A stretch of DNA of 31,008 bases from DASZHA01 sp035938265 (GTDB lineage: Bacteria; Chloroflexota; Dormibacteria; DASZGP01). The translations under genes and the position numbers were made by a program. This document shows positions 13,700 to 21,260 of this stretch, in pieces (the stretch's first letter is position 1; each line of letters starts with the position of its first letter). The DNA is taken from the NCBI GenBank assembly GCA_035938265.1, contig DASZHA010000094.1, forward strand, positions 1-31,008, read 5' to 3'. The notes beneath the pieces are model-generated. The model did no database searches. It was not told the DNA's origin and saw nothing but the letters and a program-made list of their open reading frames with translations.

Positions 13700-15232
13700 C
13701 TACCCCGTCGCGGAGCGGGCCGCCACCACAGGGGGCTTGACCCCATTGGCGCGGGGGAGGGTAACCGTGAAGATGCTGCCACCACCGCTGCGATCCTCGA
13801 TCGAGATCGTGCCGCCCTGGGCCTCGGTCAGCTGGCGGACGATGTAGAGCCCCAGGCCGGTGCCGCCGATCGCCCCCTGGTCGCGGTGCTGGACCCGGTA
13901 GAACTGCTCGAAGACGTGCGCTTTGTCGCCGGCGCGAATCCCGGGACCGCGGTCGGCGACCCAGATCCTGACCTCGCCATCGACCTCCTGGTGACCGATG
14001 TCAATGGTGCTGCCGGCGGGCGAGTACTTGACGGCGTTCTCCACCAGGTTGCGCAGAACGACCAGGATCTTGTCGCGGTCGAACCTTGCCATCGCCGGTC
14101 CCGGGGGGGCGTCGAACTGGAGATAGGCGCCGGCGCGGTCTGCGTCGGCTTCCTGGGCGGCGATGGCCAGCTCGAGGACCGGACCGATGTCGGTTTCCTC
14201 GAGGTCGAGCTTGAGGTCGGCCGACTCGCTGCGCGATGCGTCCAGCATCATCTGCACCAGCCGGTTGAGCTCGATCACCTTGAGCTTGACCTGGGAGATC
14301 GGCTTGGCCCAGCCGTTGGGCACCCTCCCCAGGGACCCGTCGGACATCATGTCCATGTAGCCGCTGAGCACCGTCATCGGCGTGCGCAGCTCGTGCGACG
14401 CCGTCTTCATGAAGTCCGACTTCAGCTGGTTGACCTCCTCGAGCCGGACCATGGCCTCGATCGCGGCACGATAGGCGCTGGCGTTCTCCATCGCCAGGCC
14501 GAGCTGGTTCACCAGGGCGATGGCGATGCCCCGCTCCTCGCTGGTCCACGCCCTTTGCCTGCGCGTGGCCAGTACCACCGTGCCCCAGCTGCGGCCCTTG
14601 ACCCTGACCGGCAGCTCCAGCCAGGACGCCATGCCGGCGCGCTCCAGAGCATGGATAGGCTCGCCAGTGGCCGCCGGCAGGACGCCGCTGCAGGCCAGCA
14701 TCTTGAGGCCGCCGTCGGGGGCGCGCTGGTAGGCCCAGGCGGCGTCCAGCTCCAGACCGCCGACCAGGCTGTCCATCACCAGCCCGGCGATGACCTCGAT
14801 CCGCTTGCCCGTTACCAGCTCCTGCCCCACCCTGGTCAGGGTGTCGAGCAGCTGGCGGTGGCGACGGTCGCCACGGTTGAGCTCGTCGACAAGCTCGTCC
14901 GACCGGCGCGCCCACTGACTGCCGACGATGGAGACGATTCCCACCAGGACAAGGCCGGTGACGAAGATCGGCAGGGCCCCCAGGTAGTGGTGGCCGAAAA
15001 GCGCGATCGAGGTCGTGGCGACGATGGAGAAAGCGGTGACGCCGGCTCCGATCCAGCGACCGAAGAGCCAGGCGGCAAGGGCAATCGGGAGGGCGTAGAA
15101 GATCGCCACCGAGAATTGCAGGTCGACCACGGCGGCGACCGACAGGAGCAGCAGGCAGGAGATCAGCCCGAACACGACGGTGGCCCCGTCGTCGATCGGA
15201 GGAGCAATAAGGCTTCGGTGTTTGATTAGCAT
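13700..15232 (-). CDS. Membrane sensor histidine kinase with GAF domain
   Basis: 510 aa. About four TM helices in residues 18-105 (for example VVFGLISCLLLLSVAAVV and FVTGLVLVGIVSIVG), a short coiled linker, a GAF-like domain about 125-255 (AAWAYQRAPDGGLKMLACSG), then HisKA with the phosphoacceptor His280 in KTASHELRTPMT, and an HATPase domain with N box NLVENAVKYSPAG, G1 WVADRGPGI, F box FEQFYRV and G2 GGTGLGLYIV. It autophosphorylates and passes phosphate to a response regulator; none is fused or directly adjacent, the nearest being at 12176. The ligand is unknown. Start ATG 15232; no in-frame alternative needed. Confidence 0.94.
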   Translation of the reverse strand: MLIKHRSLIAPPIDDGATVVFGLISCLLLLSVAAVVDLQFSVAIFYALPIALAAWLFGRWIGAGVTAFSIVATTSIALFGHHYLGALPIFVTGLVLVGIVSIVGSQWARRSDELVDELNRGDRRHRQLLDTLTRVGQELVTGKRIEVIAGLVMDSLVGGLELDAAWAYQRAPDGGLKMLACSGVLPAATGEPIHALERAGMASWLELPVRVKGRSWGTVVLATRRQRAWTSEERGIAIALVNQLGLAMENASAYRAAIEAMVRLEEVNQLKSDFMKTASHELRTPMTVLSGYMDMMSDGSLGRVPNGWAKPISQVKLKVIELNRLVQMMLDASRSESADLKLDLEETDIGPVLELAIAAQEADADRAGAYLQFDAPPGPAMARFDRDKILVVLRNLVENAVKYSPAGSTIDIGHQEVDGEVRIWVADRGPGIRAGDKAHVFEQFYRVQHRDQGAIGGTGLGLYIVRQLTEAQGGTISIEDRSGGGSIFTVTLPRANGVKPPVVAARSATG

Positions 15233-15347
15233 GGCAGTATCAGGATTACTTAGGGCAGGCCTAGCATTAGTCTAGCAATCGGGACTGTGCTTGGCGCGTA
15301 TTTCAGCGCAATCTGCCGCCAATCCGACCGGGCCTGGTCGACAGCCA

Positions 15348-15353
15348 TATAAT
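15348..15353 (+). promoter_or_regulatory. Consensus -10 upstream of the small acidic protein
   Basis: A perfect TATAAT in the 179-bp gap between the divergent kinase and the small protein gene. No good -35 is seen 16-18 bp upstream. A start near 15360 would leave a leader of about 50 nt before ATG 15412. Confidence 0.45.
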
Positions 15354-15411
15354 GCAACCTTGCTCGCCCAGGGAGACCTCATCACGATTCCCTGAAGAGC
15401 CGTGGAGAAGG

Positions 15412-15678
15412 ATGGAAGAGAGCGTCCGACGCGAGAAGCTCCGTGACCTCGACGACATCTTGGACGCGCTTGAGCAGCTCAATCTCCGCGACACCACCTC
15501 GCTCCCTCAGGCCCTCCGCGACCGTCTCCGAGACTTCGGCGTGGATGCTCCCCCCAAGGCCAATGTGACCTCCTTGATCGAGCAGGTCTGGGAGCTCCAG
15601 GAGCAGTTCCTGAGCTCGCCGCTGCAGGGGTCCGACAGCCCCCGCTCGACCTCCTGGAGGCAGCGCGGGGACTACTAG
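15412..15678 (+). CDS. Small charged helical protein, unknown function
   Basis: 88 aa, not recognised. Residues 1-45 form a strongly charged amphipathic helix (RREKLRDLDDILDALEQL), followed by LPQALRDRLRDFGVD, a second helix VTSLIEQVWELQEQFL and a polar tail. No cysteines, signal or membrane segment, so it is cytosolic and probably a coiled-coil or helical adaptor. ATG 15412 is chosen over the upstream ATG 15352 because that one lies inside the TATAAT -10, and GGAG at 15404-15407 is suitably placed before 15412. It stands alone between the kinase and a lipoprotein. Confidence 0.6.
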   Translation: MEESVRREKLRDLDDILDALEQLNLRDTTSLPQALRDRLRDFGVDAPPKANVTSLIEQVWELQEQFLSSPLQGSDSPRSTSWRQRGDY

Positions 15679-15721
15679 AGGTCAGCCGCCCTTCCCGTGG
15701 GAGGGTCGAGTAGCGGGCTGG

Positions 15722-15727
15722 TATCGT
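15722..15727 (+). promoter_or_regulatory. Putative -10 of the TPR-CAP lipoprotein gene
   Basis: TATCGT lies 8 nt before ATG 15736. GGGAG immediately precedes the ATG, too close for a normal Shine-Dalgarno site, so a near-leaderless start is plausible. Confidence 0.35.
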
Positions 15728-15735
15728 GCTGGGAG

Positions 15736-17649
15736 ATGGTCCGAGCTATCGCCGCGGCCGGTCGCCGGGGCCGGCTGGCCGGTGCGCTGGTACTGGCGAC
15801 GTGCGTGGTCTCGTGCTCATTCCCGCCCAGCGTCGCCGGCAAGCCGTCGCCGTCGGCCACCTCCGGGAGCGGCGGGGGCGGCCCCGCCCTGGACACGGCC
15901 AAGAGCGCCTTCTTCGCCAACAAGTACGCCGATGCCGAGGCCGCCTTCCAGTCGCTGCTCTCGTCCAATCCGAGGTCGGTCGACGGGCACGCCTTCTACG
16001 CGCTCTTCCTCAACTACAACCACCGGTTCCCCGAGGCCCAGGACCAGGTCAACCAGGCGCTCAACGCTGACCCCAACTCCGTCATCGCCCTGGCGATCAA
16101 CACGCGGGTCCACGACTGGGCCGCGGGGACCGACCACGCCGGCCTCAAGACGGCCGCCGACATCGGGGCCCAGGCGGTCAAGGCGGGGCCCAGGTCGTCC
16201 CTTGCCCATGCCTTCTACAGCGAGGCACTGGCCGACAGCGGTGACCCCGCCTCGGCTCAGTCTCAGATCGATGCCGCCGCACCCCTCGCCGCCGACGAGT
16301 ACGAGAAGGCCGAGGTCGAGCGTGAGCGGGCCAACCTCGCCGGCGACACCGGCGACAAGTCCGCGCAGCTCGCCCATTTCAAGGCCGCCCGGGACATCCA
16401 GCCCAAGTGGGCCGAGCGCACCCGGGAGCTGGCCGGCTACTTCTTCACCAACGGCGATCCCCAGCAGGGGGTGACGCTGCTGAAGACGGCCATCGACATG
16501 AACCCCAATGACGCCGGCCTCCGCCTCTACCTGGGTGGCATCGCCCTGGAGCAGCAGGACATTACCGTGGCCGCCGACGCCCTCGGCGCCGCCAACAGCC
16601 TCAAACCCCACGACGCCGCCGTCGAGTCGAGCCTGGCAATGTCGGTCTTCACCCTGCATCACAACGTTGCCGAGGCGGAGACCCTTCTCCGCCGGGCCAA
16701 CGCCGACGCCCCCACCAGCGCGCCGATCGCCAACCTCCTCTACGGCTTCCTTCGCTACATCAAGGGCGACGAGGCGGCCGCCAACCAGGTCAGGGTCTCC
16801 CTGCTCCCGGTCGATACCTCGAACCCACTGTCGGGAATCCAGGTGAGCGTCAACGCCAACCGCCAGGTCGTGAACGCCGCCGCGCTGAACACGCTCAACG
16901 ACTACCGCGCCAAGGCCGGCCTCAAACCGGTCCACCTCGATGACCGCATCAGCGCCGGGGCGGAGTCCCACTCCTACTGGTGGCTCTTCAACCTCTCCAA
17001 CCCGGGGGTCAAGGGCCTTGGCATCCACAAGGAGGTCGCCGGGACGCCGGGGTACACCGGGTTCACGATGCGCGACCGCGCCGTCCACTTCGGCTTCCCC
17101 GCCAATCTCAGCATGGCCGAGGTCATCGACCACGAGGGCACTCCCAAGGCGTCGGTGCAGGTCTGGATCGACAGCGTCTACCACAGGTTCCCGCTGATGA
17201 GCCCGCTGCTCGACGCGGTCGGCTTCGGCGAGTCGTTCGGCGGCGGCCTGCCGATGGAGACCATGGACATGAGCTTCCAGACGGGTCGAGGGGAGGTCGC
17301 CTCGATGGTCGCCTACCCCGCCGACAACCAGGTGGACATCCCGCGCCAGTTCACCGGCAACGAGCTGCCTGACCCGGTACCCGGCGGCTACAAGTCTCCC
17401 ACCGGGTACCCCATCACGGTGAACTTCAACCCGTTCGTCAACATCTTGGTAGGACCCGTCAGCGTCAAGGACCAGGACGGCAACGACGTGCTCTTCTACA
17501 CCCTCCCGCCGGTTCAATCGGACGAGAACGTGCTCACCATCCTGCCGAAGCAACCGCTGAAGTCGAAGACGACGTACAAGGTCCACATCCAAGCGTCGGT
17601 CGCCGGCGCGCCGCTGAGCAAAGACTGGAGCTTCACGACCGAGAGCTAG
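15736..17649 (+). CDS. Lipoprotein with TPR repeats, CAP-like domain and Ig-like end
   Basis: 637 aa. Signal peptide with Arg-rich start and lipobox VVSC (C27), followed by a Ser/Gly/Pro linker. Residues about 50-350 are helical tetratricopeptide-like repeats (AKSAFFANKYADAEAAFQSL, DQVNQALNADPNSVIALAI, GVTLLKTAIDMNPNDAGLRL). Residues about 375-525 resemble a CAP/SCP domain (LNTLNDYRAKAGLKPVHLDD, AEVIDHEG, DSVYHRFPLMSPLL, VGFGES). The last about 90 residues are a beta-sandwich like those in bacterial surface proteins (LPKQPLKSKTTYKVHI ... WSFTTES). It should lie on the outer face of the membrane; ligand and reaction are unknown. ATG 15736 is used because the longer reading (GTG 15697) spoils the signal peptide. 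Confidence 0.87.
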   Translation: MVRAIAAAGRRGRLAGALVLATCVVSCSFPPSVAGKPSPSATSGSGGGGPALDTAKSAFFANKYADAEAAFQSLLSSNPRSVDGHAFYALFLNYNHRFPEAQDQVNQALNADPNSVIALAINTRVHDWAAGTDHAGLKTAADIGAQAVKAGPRSSLAHAFYSEALADSGDPASAQSQIDAAAPLAADEYEKAEVERERANLAGDTGDKSAQLAHFKAARDIQPKWAERTRELAGYFFTNGDPQQGVTLLKTAIDMNPNDAGLRLYLGGIALEQQDITVAADALGAANSLKPHDAAVESSLAMSVFTLHHNVAEAETLLRRANADAPTSAPIANLLYGFLRYIKGDEAAANQVRVSLLPVDTSNPLSGIQVSVNANRQVVNAAALNTLNDYRAKAGLKPVHLDDRISAGAESHSYWWLFNLSNPGVKGLGIHKEVAGTPGYTGFTMRDRAVHFGFPANLSMAEVIDHEGTPKASVQVWIDSVYHRFPLMSPLLDAVGFGESFGGGLPMETMDMSFQTGRGEVASMVAYPADNQVDIPRQFTGNELPDPVPGGYKSPTGYPITVNFNPFVNILVGPVSVKDQDGNDVLFYTLPPVQSDENVLTILPKQPLKSKTTYKVHIQASVAGAPLSKDWSFTTES

Positions 17650-17727
17650 CCATCGCCTAAGAGCCGGCTAAGGCAGTCGCGCGCGCGGGCCACCGCCTCT
17701 GATCCGGGCGACACCCCCCGGCGTAAC

Positions 17728-17733
17728 TACCAT
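17728..17733 (+). promoter_or_regulatory. Putative -10 of the prenyl synthase unit
   Basis: TACCAT lies 7 nt before the GTG at 17741. Confidence 0.4.
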
Positions 17734-17740
17734 TACAAGC

Positions 17741-19147
17741 GTGAACAAGCCCGCGACGGTTCCCCCACTCGACACACCGGCGCCACGGGTCGACGAGCTG
17801 GCGGACGCAGTCCGCGGCCAGCGGCCTCTGCCTCCGGCCGATGCCGCTGTGCTGCAGGGGTATGCGGCCGTCGCCGACGAAGCCGCCGGTGGCGGCGACT
17901 GGGCCGAGGTAGCCGAGATCGTGGTGGCCGCCGAGCTGGTAGACCGCGGCTTTAAGTTCCACCGCCTCACCGAGGACGCGATCTGTCGCCGGGACGAGCT
18001 CCTGCTGGGGGACTACTGCCTCGTCTGCGCCGCCGAGCTGGCAACCCGCCTCGGACGTGCCGACGTGGAGATCGAGTTCTCCCGTGCCGCCATGACCGCG
18101 GCCATCGGCGAGCCCTACGAAGAAAGCCTGCGCAGCGCGGTCACCAAGGCGGCGAGTGGACCGGGCAGTCTGGCCGAAGTGCTCCGACCAGTGCCCCCCG
18201 GGGCGGACGGGGCCGAGACCAAGGGTCGCGAGGTCGAGGTCGTCGAAGCGCAGATCCACCAGCTGCTGGCGGAAGACCCCGGCGCCGTGGGCCGGCCGAT
18301 GGGAGACCTGCTCGATGCCGGCGGCAAGCGCATCCGGCCCCAGCTGGCCTACCTCGCCTCGCGACTAGGCGAGGCCCACGACCCGGCCCGAGCCGCGACC
18401 CTGGCCTCGGTGGTGGAGTTCATCCACAACGCCACCCTGGTCCACGACGACATCGTCGACGAGAGCCCGATGCGCCGCGGCCGGCCCGCGGTCCACGTCG
18501 CATACGGCCCGGGGGCCGCCGTCCGGGTGGGCGACTTCTACTTCGGCCGGGCGGCGGCGCTGCTGGCCGAGCTGGACAACACCCGCACCACCCGACTGAT
18601 CGTGGAGGCGGTGTCGCGCGTCTGCGAGGCCCAGATCGAGGAGTTCTCCTACCGCGGCATGGACAACCTCGACGAGAGCGGCTACCTGCGCATCGTCGAG
18701 GGCAAGACCGCGGCCCTCTTCTCCGGCGCCTGCGCCGCGGGCGCCGCCCTGGGGTGCGCCTCCGACGAGGTCGTCGAGGCCATGGCCGCCTACGGCCACA
18801 ACCTCGGGGTCGCCTTCCAGATGGTCGATGACGTCCTCGACTTCTCCCCCGACTCCGGCAAGGCCCTGGTCCAGGACCTGCGGCAGTCGGTGGGGCTGCC
18901 GCTGGTGTACGCCGCCCAGGACCACAACGTGCGGGCCCAGCTGACGGCGCTGCTCGACCGCGAGGACGGCTTTGACGCCGAGGCGGCGATCGCCATCGTC
19001 CGCGAGGCCGGCGCCCTCGACCGCTCGCTGGCGCGCGCCTCCAACTACCGCGACAAGGCGGTGGCCGCCCTCGACGCGGTGCCCGACGGCGACGTGCGCA
19101 ACCGGCTGGGCGCCATAGCCGCCTTCGCCATCGAGCGCCGCAACTAG
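17741..19147 (+). CDS. Trans-polyprenyl diphosphate synthase with extra N-terminal domain
   Basis: 468 aa, against 300-350 for a normal enzyme. Residues about 165-468 are the catalytic domain: GGKRIRP (substrate binding), first Asp-rich motif LVHDDIVDESPMRRG (D236, D237, D240) and second motif FQMVDDVLDF (D363, D364, D367). After it the sequence reads DLRQSVGLPLV rather than the common DLxxGKxTLPLI. Residues 1-150 are helical and contain LVDRGFKFHRL and ELLLGDYCLVCAAELATRLG, which resemble the non-catalytic HepS-type subunit of heptaprenyl diphosphate synthase. The chain length of the product is unknown. UbiA follows after 18 bp, so the prenyl chain is probably used there. GTG 17741 is preceded by TACCAT at 7 nt. 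Confidence 0.93.
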   Translation: MNKPATVPPLDTPAPRVDELADAVRGQRPLPPADAAVLQGYAAVADEAAGGGDWAEVAEIVVAAELVDRGFKFHRLTEDAICRRDELLLGDYCLVCAAELATRLGRADVEIEFSRAAMTAAIGEPYEESLRSAVTKAASGPGSLAEVLRPVPPGADGAETKGREVEVVEAQIHQLLAEDPGAVGRPMGDLLDAGGKRIRPQLAYLASRLGEAHDPARAATLASVVEFIHNATLVHDDIVDESPMRRGRPAVHVAYGPGAAVRVGDFYFGRAAALLAELDNTRTTRLIVEAVSRVCEAQIEEFSYRGMDNLDESGYLRIVEGKTAALFSGACAAGAALGCASDEVVEAMAAYGHNLGVAFQMVDDVLDFSPDSGKALVQDLRQSVGLPLVYAAQDHNVRAQLTALLDREDGFDAEAAIAIVREAGALDRSLARASNYRDKAVAALDAVPDGDVRNRLGAIAAFAIERRN

Positions 19148-19165
19148 CCGACAGCGAGCGATGGC

Positions 19166-20239
19166 ATGAGCACGCCAACGGTCGTCGCCGAGCCCAGTTC
19201 CCTCTCCCCAGTCCGGCTGCTCAACAACTGGCGCTACGCGCTGCGGACGTGCAACTGCCCCGACAACCCTGTCGACGGCATCAGCCGCTGGCTGGTCCTG
19301 ACGCGAGCATGCGTCCAGCCGATGACCCTGATCGCGGTCTCGGTAGCGGGACTGCTGGCGGTGCGCGCGCCCGGGTTCAACCCCCTCTGGTTCGCCCTGG
19401 CAGCGGTGGGCGCGGTCATCGCCCACGCCAACAACAACCTGATGAACGACCTCTTCGACCTCGACACCGGGGCCGACACCAAGGACTACCCGCGGGCCCT
19501 TTACGCCCCCCACCCTGTGCTCTCGGGGATGATCAGTCGCGGCGGCCTGGCTCGGGCCGCGGTGGTCCTCAACTTTGTCGGGCTGGCGATCATGCTGGTG
19601 CTGACCTGGGCCCGGGGGCCCCTGATCGTGGCGTTTGCCCTGGCCGGGCTCTTCATCTCGGTGGCCTACGCAGCGCCGCCGCTGCGGCTGAAGAAGCGCG
19701 GCATGGGCGAACCCGGCGTCTTCCTGATCTGGGGCCCGATCATGGTCGGTGGCACCTATTTCGCCGCCACCGGCCGTATCCCCTGGCAGGTTTTGGTGGC
19801 CTCGATCCCCTATGGGCTGCTGGTGATGTCGGTGCTGATGGGCAAGCACATCGACAAGATGCCGTGGGACGAGCCGCTCAAAATCGGGACGCTGCCGCAG
19901 CTGCTGGGTGAGAGGCTGGCCCGCCAGGCGAACGCGGTGCTGATGGTGGCCTTCTACGTGACCGCCATCGCCCTGGTGGTGTTGCGCGCCCTGCCGCTGC
20001 CCGCCTTGCTGGTGGTGCTGGCGACCCCGCGGCTGCTGCAGGTGCTGGGGACGTACAGGGAGCCCCGGCCGACGGAGCCGCCGCCGCGCTACCCGGTGTG
20101 GCCGCTGTGGTATGTCGCCGCCGCCTTCGTCCACTCCCGACGGGCGGGCGCACTGCTGGTGCTGGGACTGCTGGTCGCGGCGGTGCTGCCGGTCACCTGC
20201 GCTGTGGGGCCGATCGGGGGATGCGCCACCGGCTGGTGA
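19166..20239 (+). CDS. UbiA-family prenyltransferase
   Basis: 357-aa integral membrane protein with about eight to nine TM segments. The two Asp-rich motifs of the family are present: NDLFDLDTGADTKD (N94, D95, D98 and following), which binds Mg-diphosphate, and GKHIDKMPWDEP (D230, D235). It attaches a polyprenyl chain to an acceptor in the membrane. MenA-like synthesis of demethylmenaquinone is one possibility, but the acceptor cannot be read from the sequence. It follows the polyprenyl synthase by 18 bp. ATG 19166 is used; ATG 19161 is in another frame. The N-terminal 40 residues, with two Cys (RTCNCPDN), are cytosolic and unusual. Confidence 0.92.
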   Translation: MSTPTVVAEPSSLSPVRLLNNWRYALRTCNCPDNPVDGISRWLVLTRACVQPMTLIAVSVAGLLAVRAPGFNPLWFALAAVGAVIAHANNNLMNDLFDLDTGADTKDYPRALYAPHPVLSGMISRGGLARAAVVLNFVGLAIMLVLTWARGPLIVAFALAGLFISVAYAAPPLRLKKRGMGEPGVFLIWGPIMVGGTYFAATGRIPWQVLVASIPYGLLVMSVLMGKHIDKMPWDEPLKIGTLPQLLGERLARQANAVLMVAFYVTAIALVVLRALPLPALLVVLATPRLLQVLGTYREPRPTEPPPRYPVWPLWYVAAAFVHSRRAGALLVLGLLVAAVLPVTCAVGPIGGCATGW

Positions 20240-20252
20240 CCCCGCGCGCTGT

Positions 20253-20258
20253 TACGCT
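20253..20258 (+). promoter_or_regulatory. Putative -10 of the PLDc_N-type gene
   Basis: TACGCT lies exactly 6 nt before ATG 20265. Confidence 0.4.
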
Positions 20259-20264
20259 CGCGGA

Positions 20265-20453
20265 ATGAAGCTCCTGGTCGAGATCCTGCTGTCGGTCTTC
20301 CTGCACCCGATCGCGTTCGTCCTGGCGCTGATCAACATCCTGGGACGGGACGACCTCGGGGGTGGGCAGAAGCTGATCTGGGTCGTCGTGTGCTTCTTCT
20401 GGGGCATCGGCCCCATCCTGTATGTCCTGGTCGGCGGCGGGGGGCTCTGGTAG
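20265..20453 (+). CDS. Two-TM peptide of PLDc_N type
   Basis: 62 aa with two TM helices: LLVEILLSVFLHPIAFVLAL and LIWVVVCFFWGIGPILYVLV. The second matches the W...ffp.iGpilY pattern of the phospholipase D-nuclease N-terminal domain, which also occurs as a free small protein. Its function is unknown; there is no catalytic domain. The ATG at 20265 is preceded by TACGCT at 6 nt, and the next convergent gene ends 4 bp after its stop. Confidence 0.75.
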   Translation: MKLLVEILLSVFLHPIAFVLALINILGRDDLGGGQKLIWVVVCFFWGIGPILYVLVGGGGLW

Positions 20454-20457
20454 GAGC

Positions 20458-20835
20458 TCAGCCCTCCCCCGGCCAGGCGCTGGGGCTCGGCTCGTGATCG
20501 GGTAGCGCCTCCCAGTCCGCCCGGGTGGGGGCGAAGATGTCGCAGACGACTGCTCCATTGGCGCCGGCGACGGCCGCGTGGTGGACGTTGCTGGGAATCG
20601 TGTACGTATCGCCGGCGCGGAGGTTCCTGGTCTCGCCGTCGATCGTCATCTCCATTTCCCCCTGGATGACGAACCCCATCTGCTCGTTCTCATGCTGGTG
20701 GGGAAGGGCAGCCGCATTGGGCCCGAGGTCGACCAGGGCCACGGTCATCCGCTCGCCGTTGACCGAACGGGCTTCGATGCCCTGCCAGACCTTCTTTACT
20801 GAGGCGTCGTTGAAGTGCTGGAAGGATCTGCTCAT
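20458..20835 (-). CDS. Cupin-domain protein
   Basis: 125-aa single-cupin protein. The two cupin motifs are LPHQHENEQMGFVIQGEMEM and AGDTYTIPSNVHHAAVA; their histidines and glutamate are the likely metal ligands. Such proteins may be dioxygenases, isomerases or ligand-binding proteins, and the sequence does not show which. The start is ATG 20835, which overlaps the stop of the upstream membrane protein (TGATG). The longer reading adds an unrelated Gly/Arg-rich tail and is rejected. Confidence 0.88.
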   Translation of the reverse strand: MSRSFQHFNDASVKKVWQGIEARSVNGERMTVALVDLGPNAAALPHQHENEQMGFVIQGEMEMTIDGETRNLRAGDTYTIPSNVHHAAVAGANGAVVCDIFAPTRADWEALPDHEPSPSAWPGEG

Positions 20836-21215
20836 CACCTTGACCGCCCCGAGACCACCAAGCCAATCGCGGCCAGGCCGAGGGACGCGCCCAGCAGCGG
20901 CCGCACCCCGCCAACCTTCGCCGCCCAATGGATCAGGGCGAGGCCGACGCCGTCCACAGCGGCCAGCCCCGCGAGCCCGATCGTCGCGGTGCTGAGCCGG
21001 GCACTGTCATGGCGGCGCAGCCGGGTGCCGGCGACCAGCGTCAGCGCCACCCAGATGCCAAGGCCGAAGAGGGTGCCACCGGCTCGGCCACCGGTCTTGA
21101 ACGCCACCGAAGGCTCGGTGACGGCGAACGCCGCCACGTCGGCGGCACCGATGGCGGCAACCGCGGTGAGCAGTGCCAGCCTGGTCCGGGAGACGCGCAG
21201 GACATCGGTGGTCAT
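20835..21215 (-). CDS. Four-TM membrane protein, unknown
   Basis: 126 aa with four probable TM helices (LALLTAVAAIGAADVAAFAV, GGTLFGLGIWVALTLVAG, LSTATIGLAGLAAVDGVGLA, LGASLGLAAIGLVVSG). Not recognised beyond a DUF-like small membrane family. It is transcribed with the cupin gene through the TGATG overlap. ATG 21215 follows TACGAT by 7 nt. Confidence 0.78.
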   Translation of the reverse strand: MTTDVLRVSRTRLALLTAVAAIGAADVAAFAVTEPSVAFKTGGRAGGTLFGLGIWVALTLVAGTRLRRHDSARLSTATIGLAGLAAVDGVGLALIHWAAKVGGVRPLLGASLGLAAIGLVVSGRSR

Positions 21216-21222
21216 CCTCCCA

Positions 21223-21228
21223 ATCGTA
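21223..21228 (-). promoter_or_regulatory. Putative -10 of the membrane protein-cupin unit
   Basis: TACGAT on the minus strand, 7 nt before ATG 21215. The intervening tgggagg could also act as a ribosome-binding site if transcription starts further upstream. Confidence 0.4.
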
Positions 21229-21260
21229 GGAGCCGGGTCAGGTGCGGGCTCCGCGTGCGG

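Noticed and set aside
15360..15395. Short frame starting at TTG 6 nt after TATAAT
   Set aside because: TTG start, twelve codons, no conserved feature; it may be chance.
15817..17592. 591-codon minus-strand open frame opposite the TPR-CAP lipoprotein
   Set aside because: Antisense shadow of a gene with signal peptide and clear repeats.
18365..20134. 589-codon minus-strand open frame opposite the prenyl synthase and UbiA genes
   Set aside because: Spans two well-supported sense genes and has no domain of its own.
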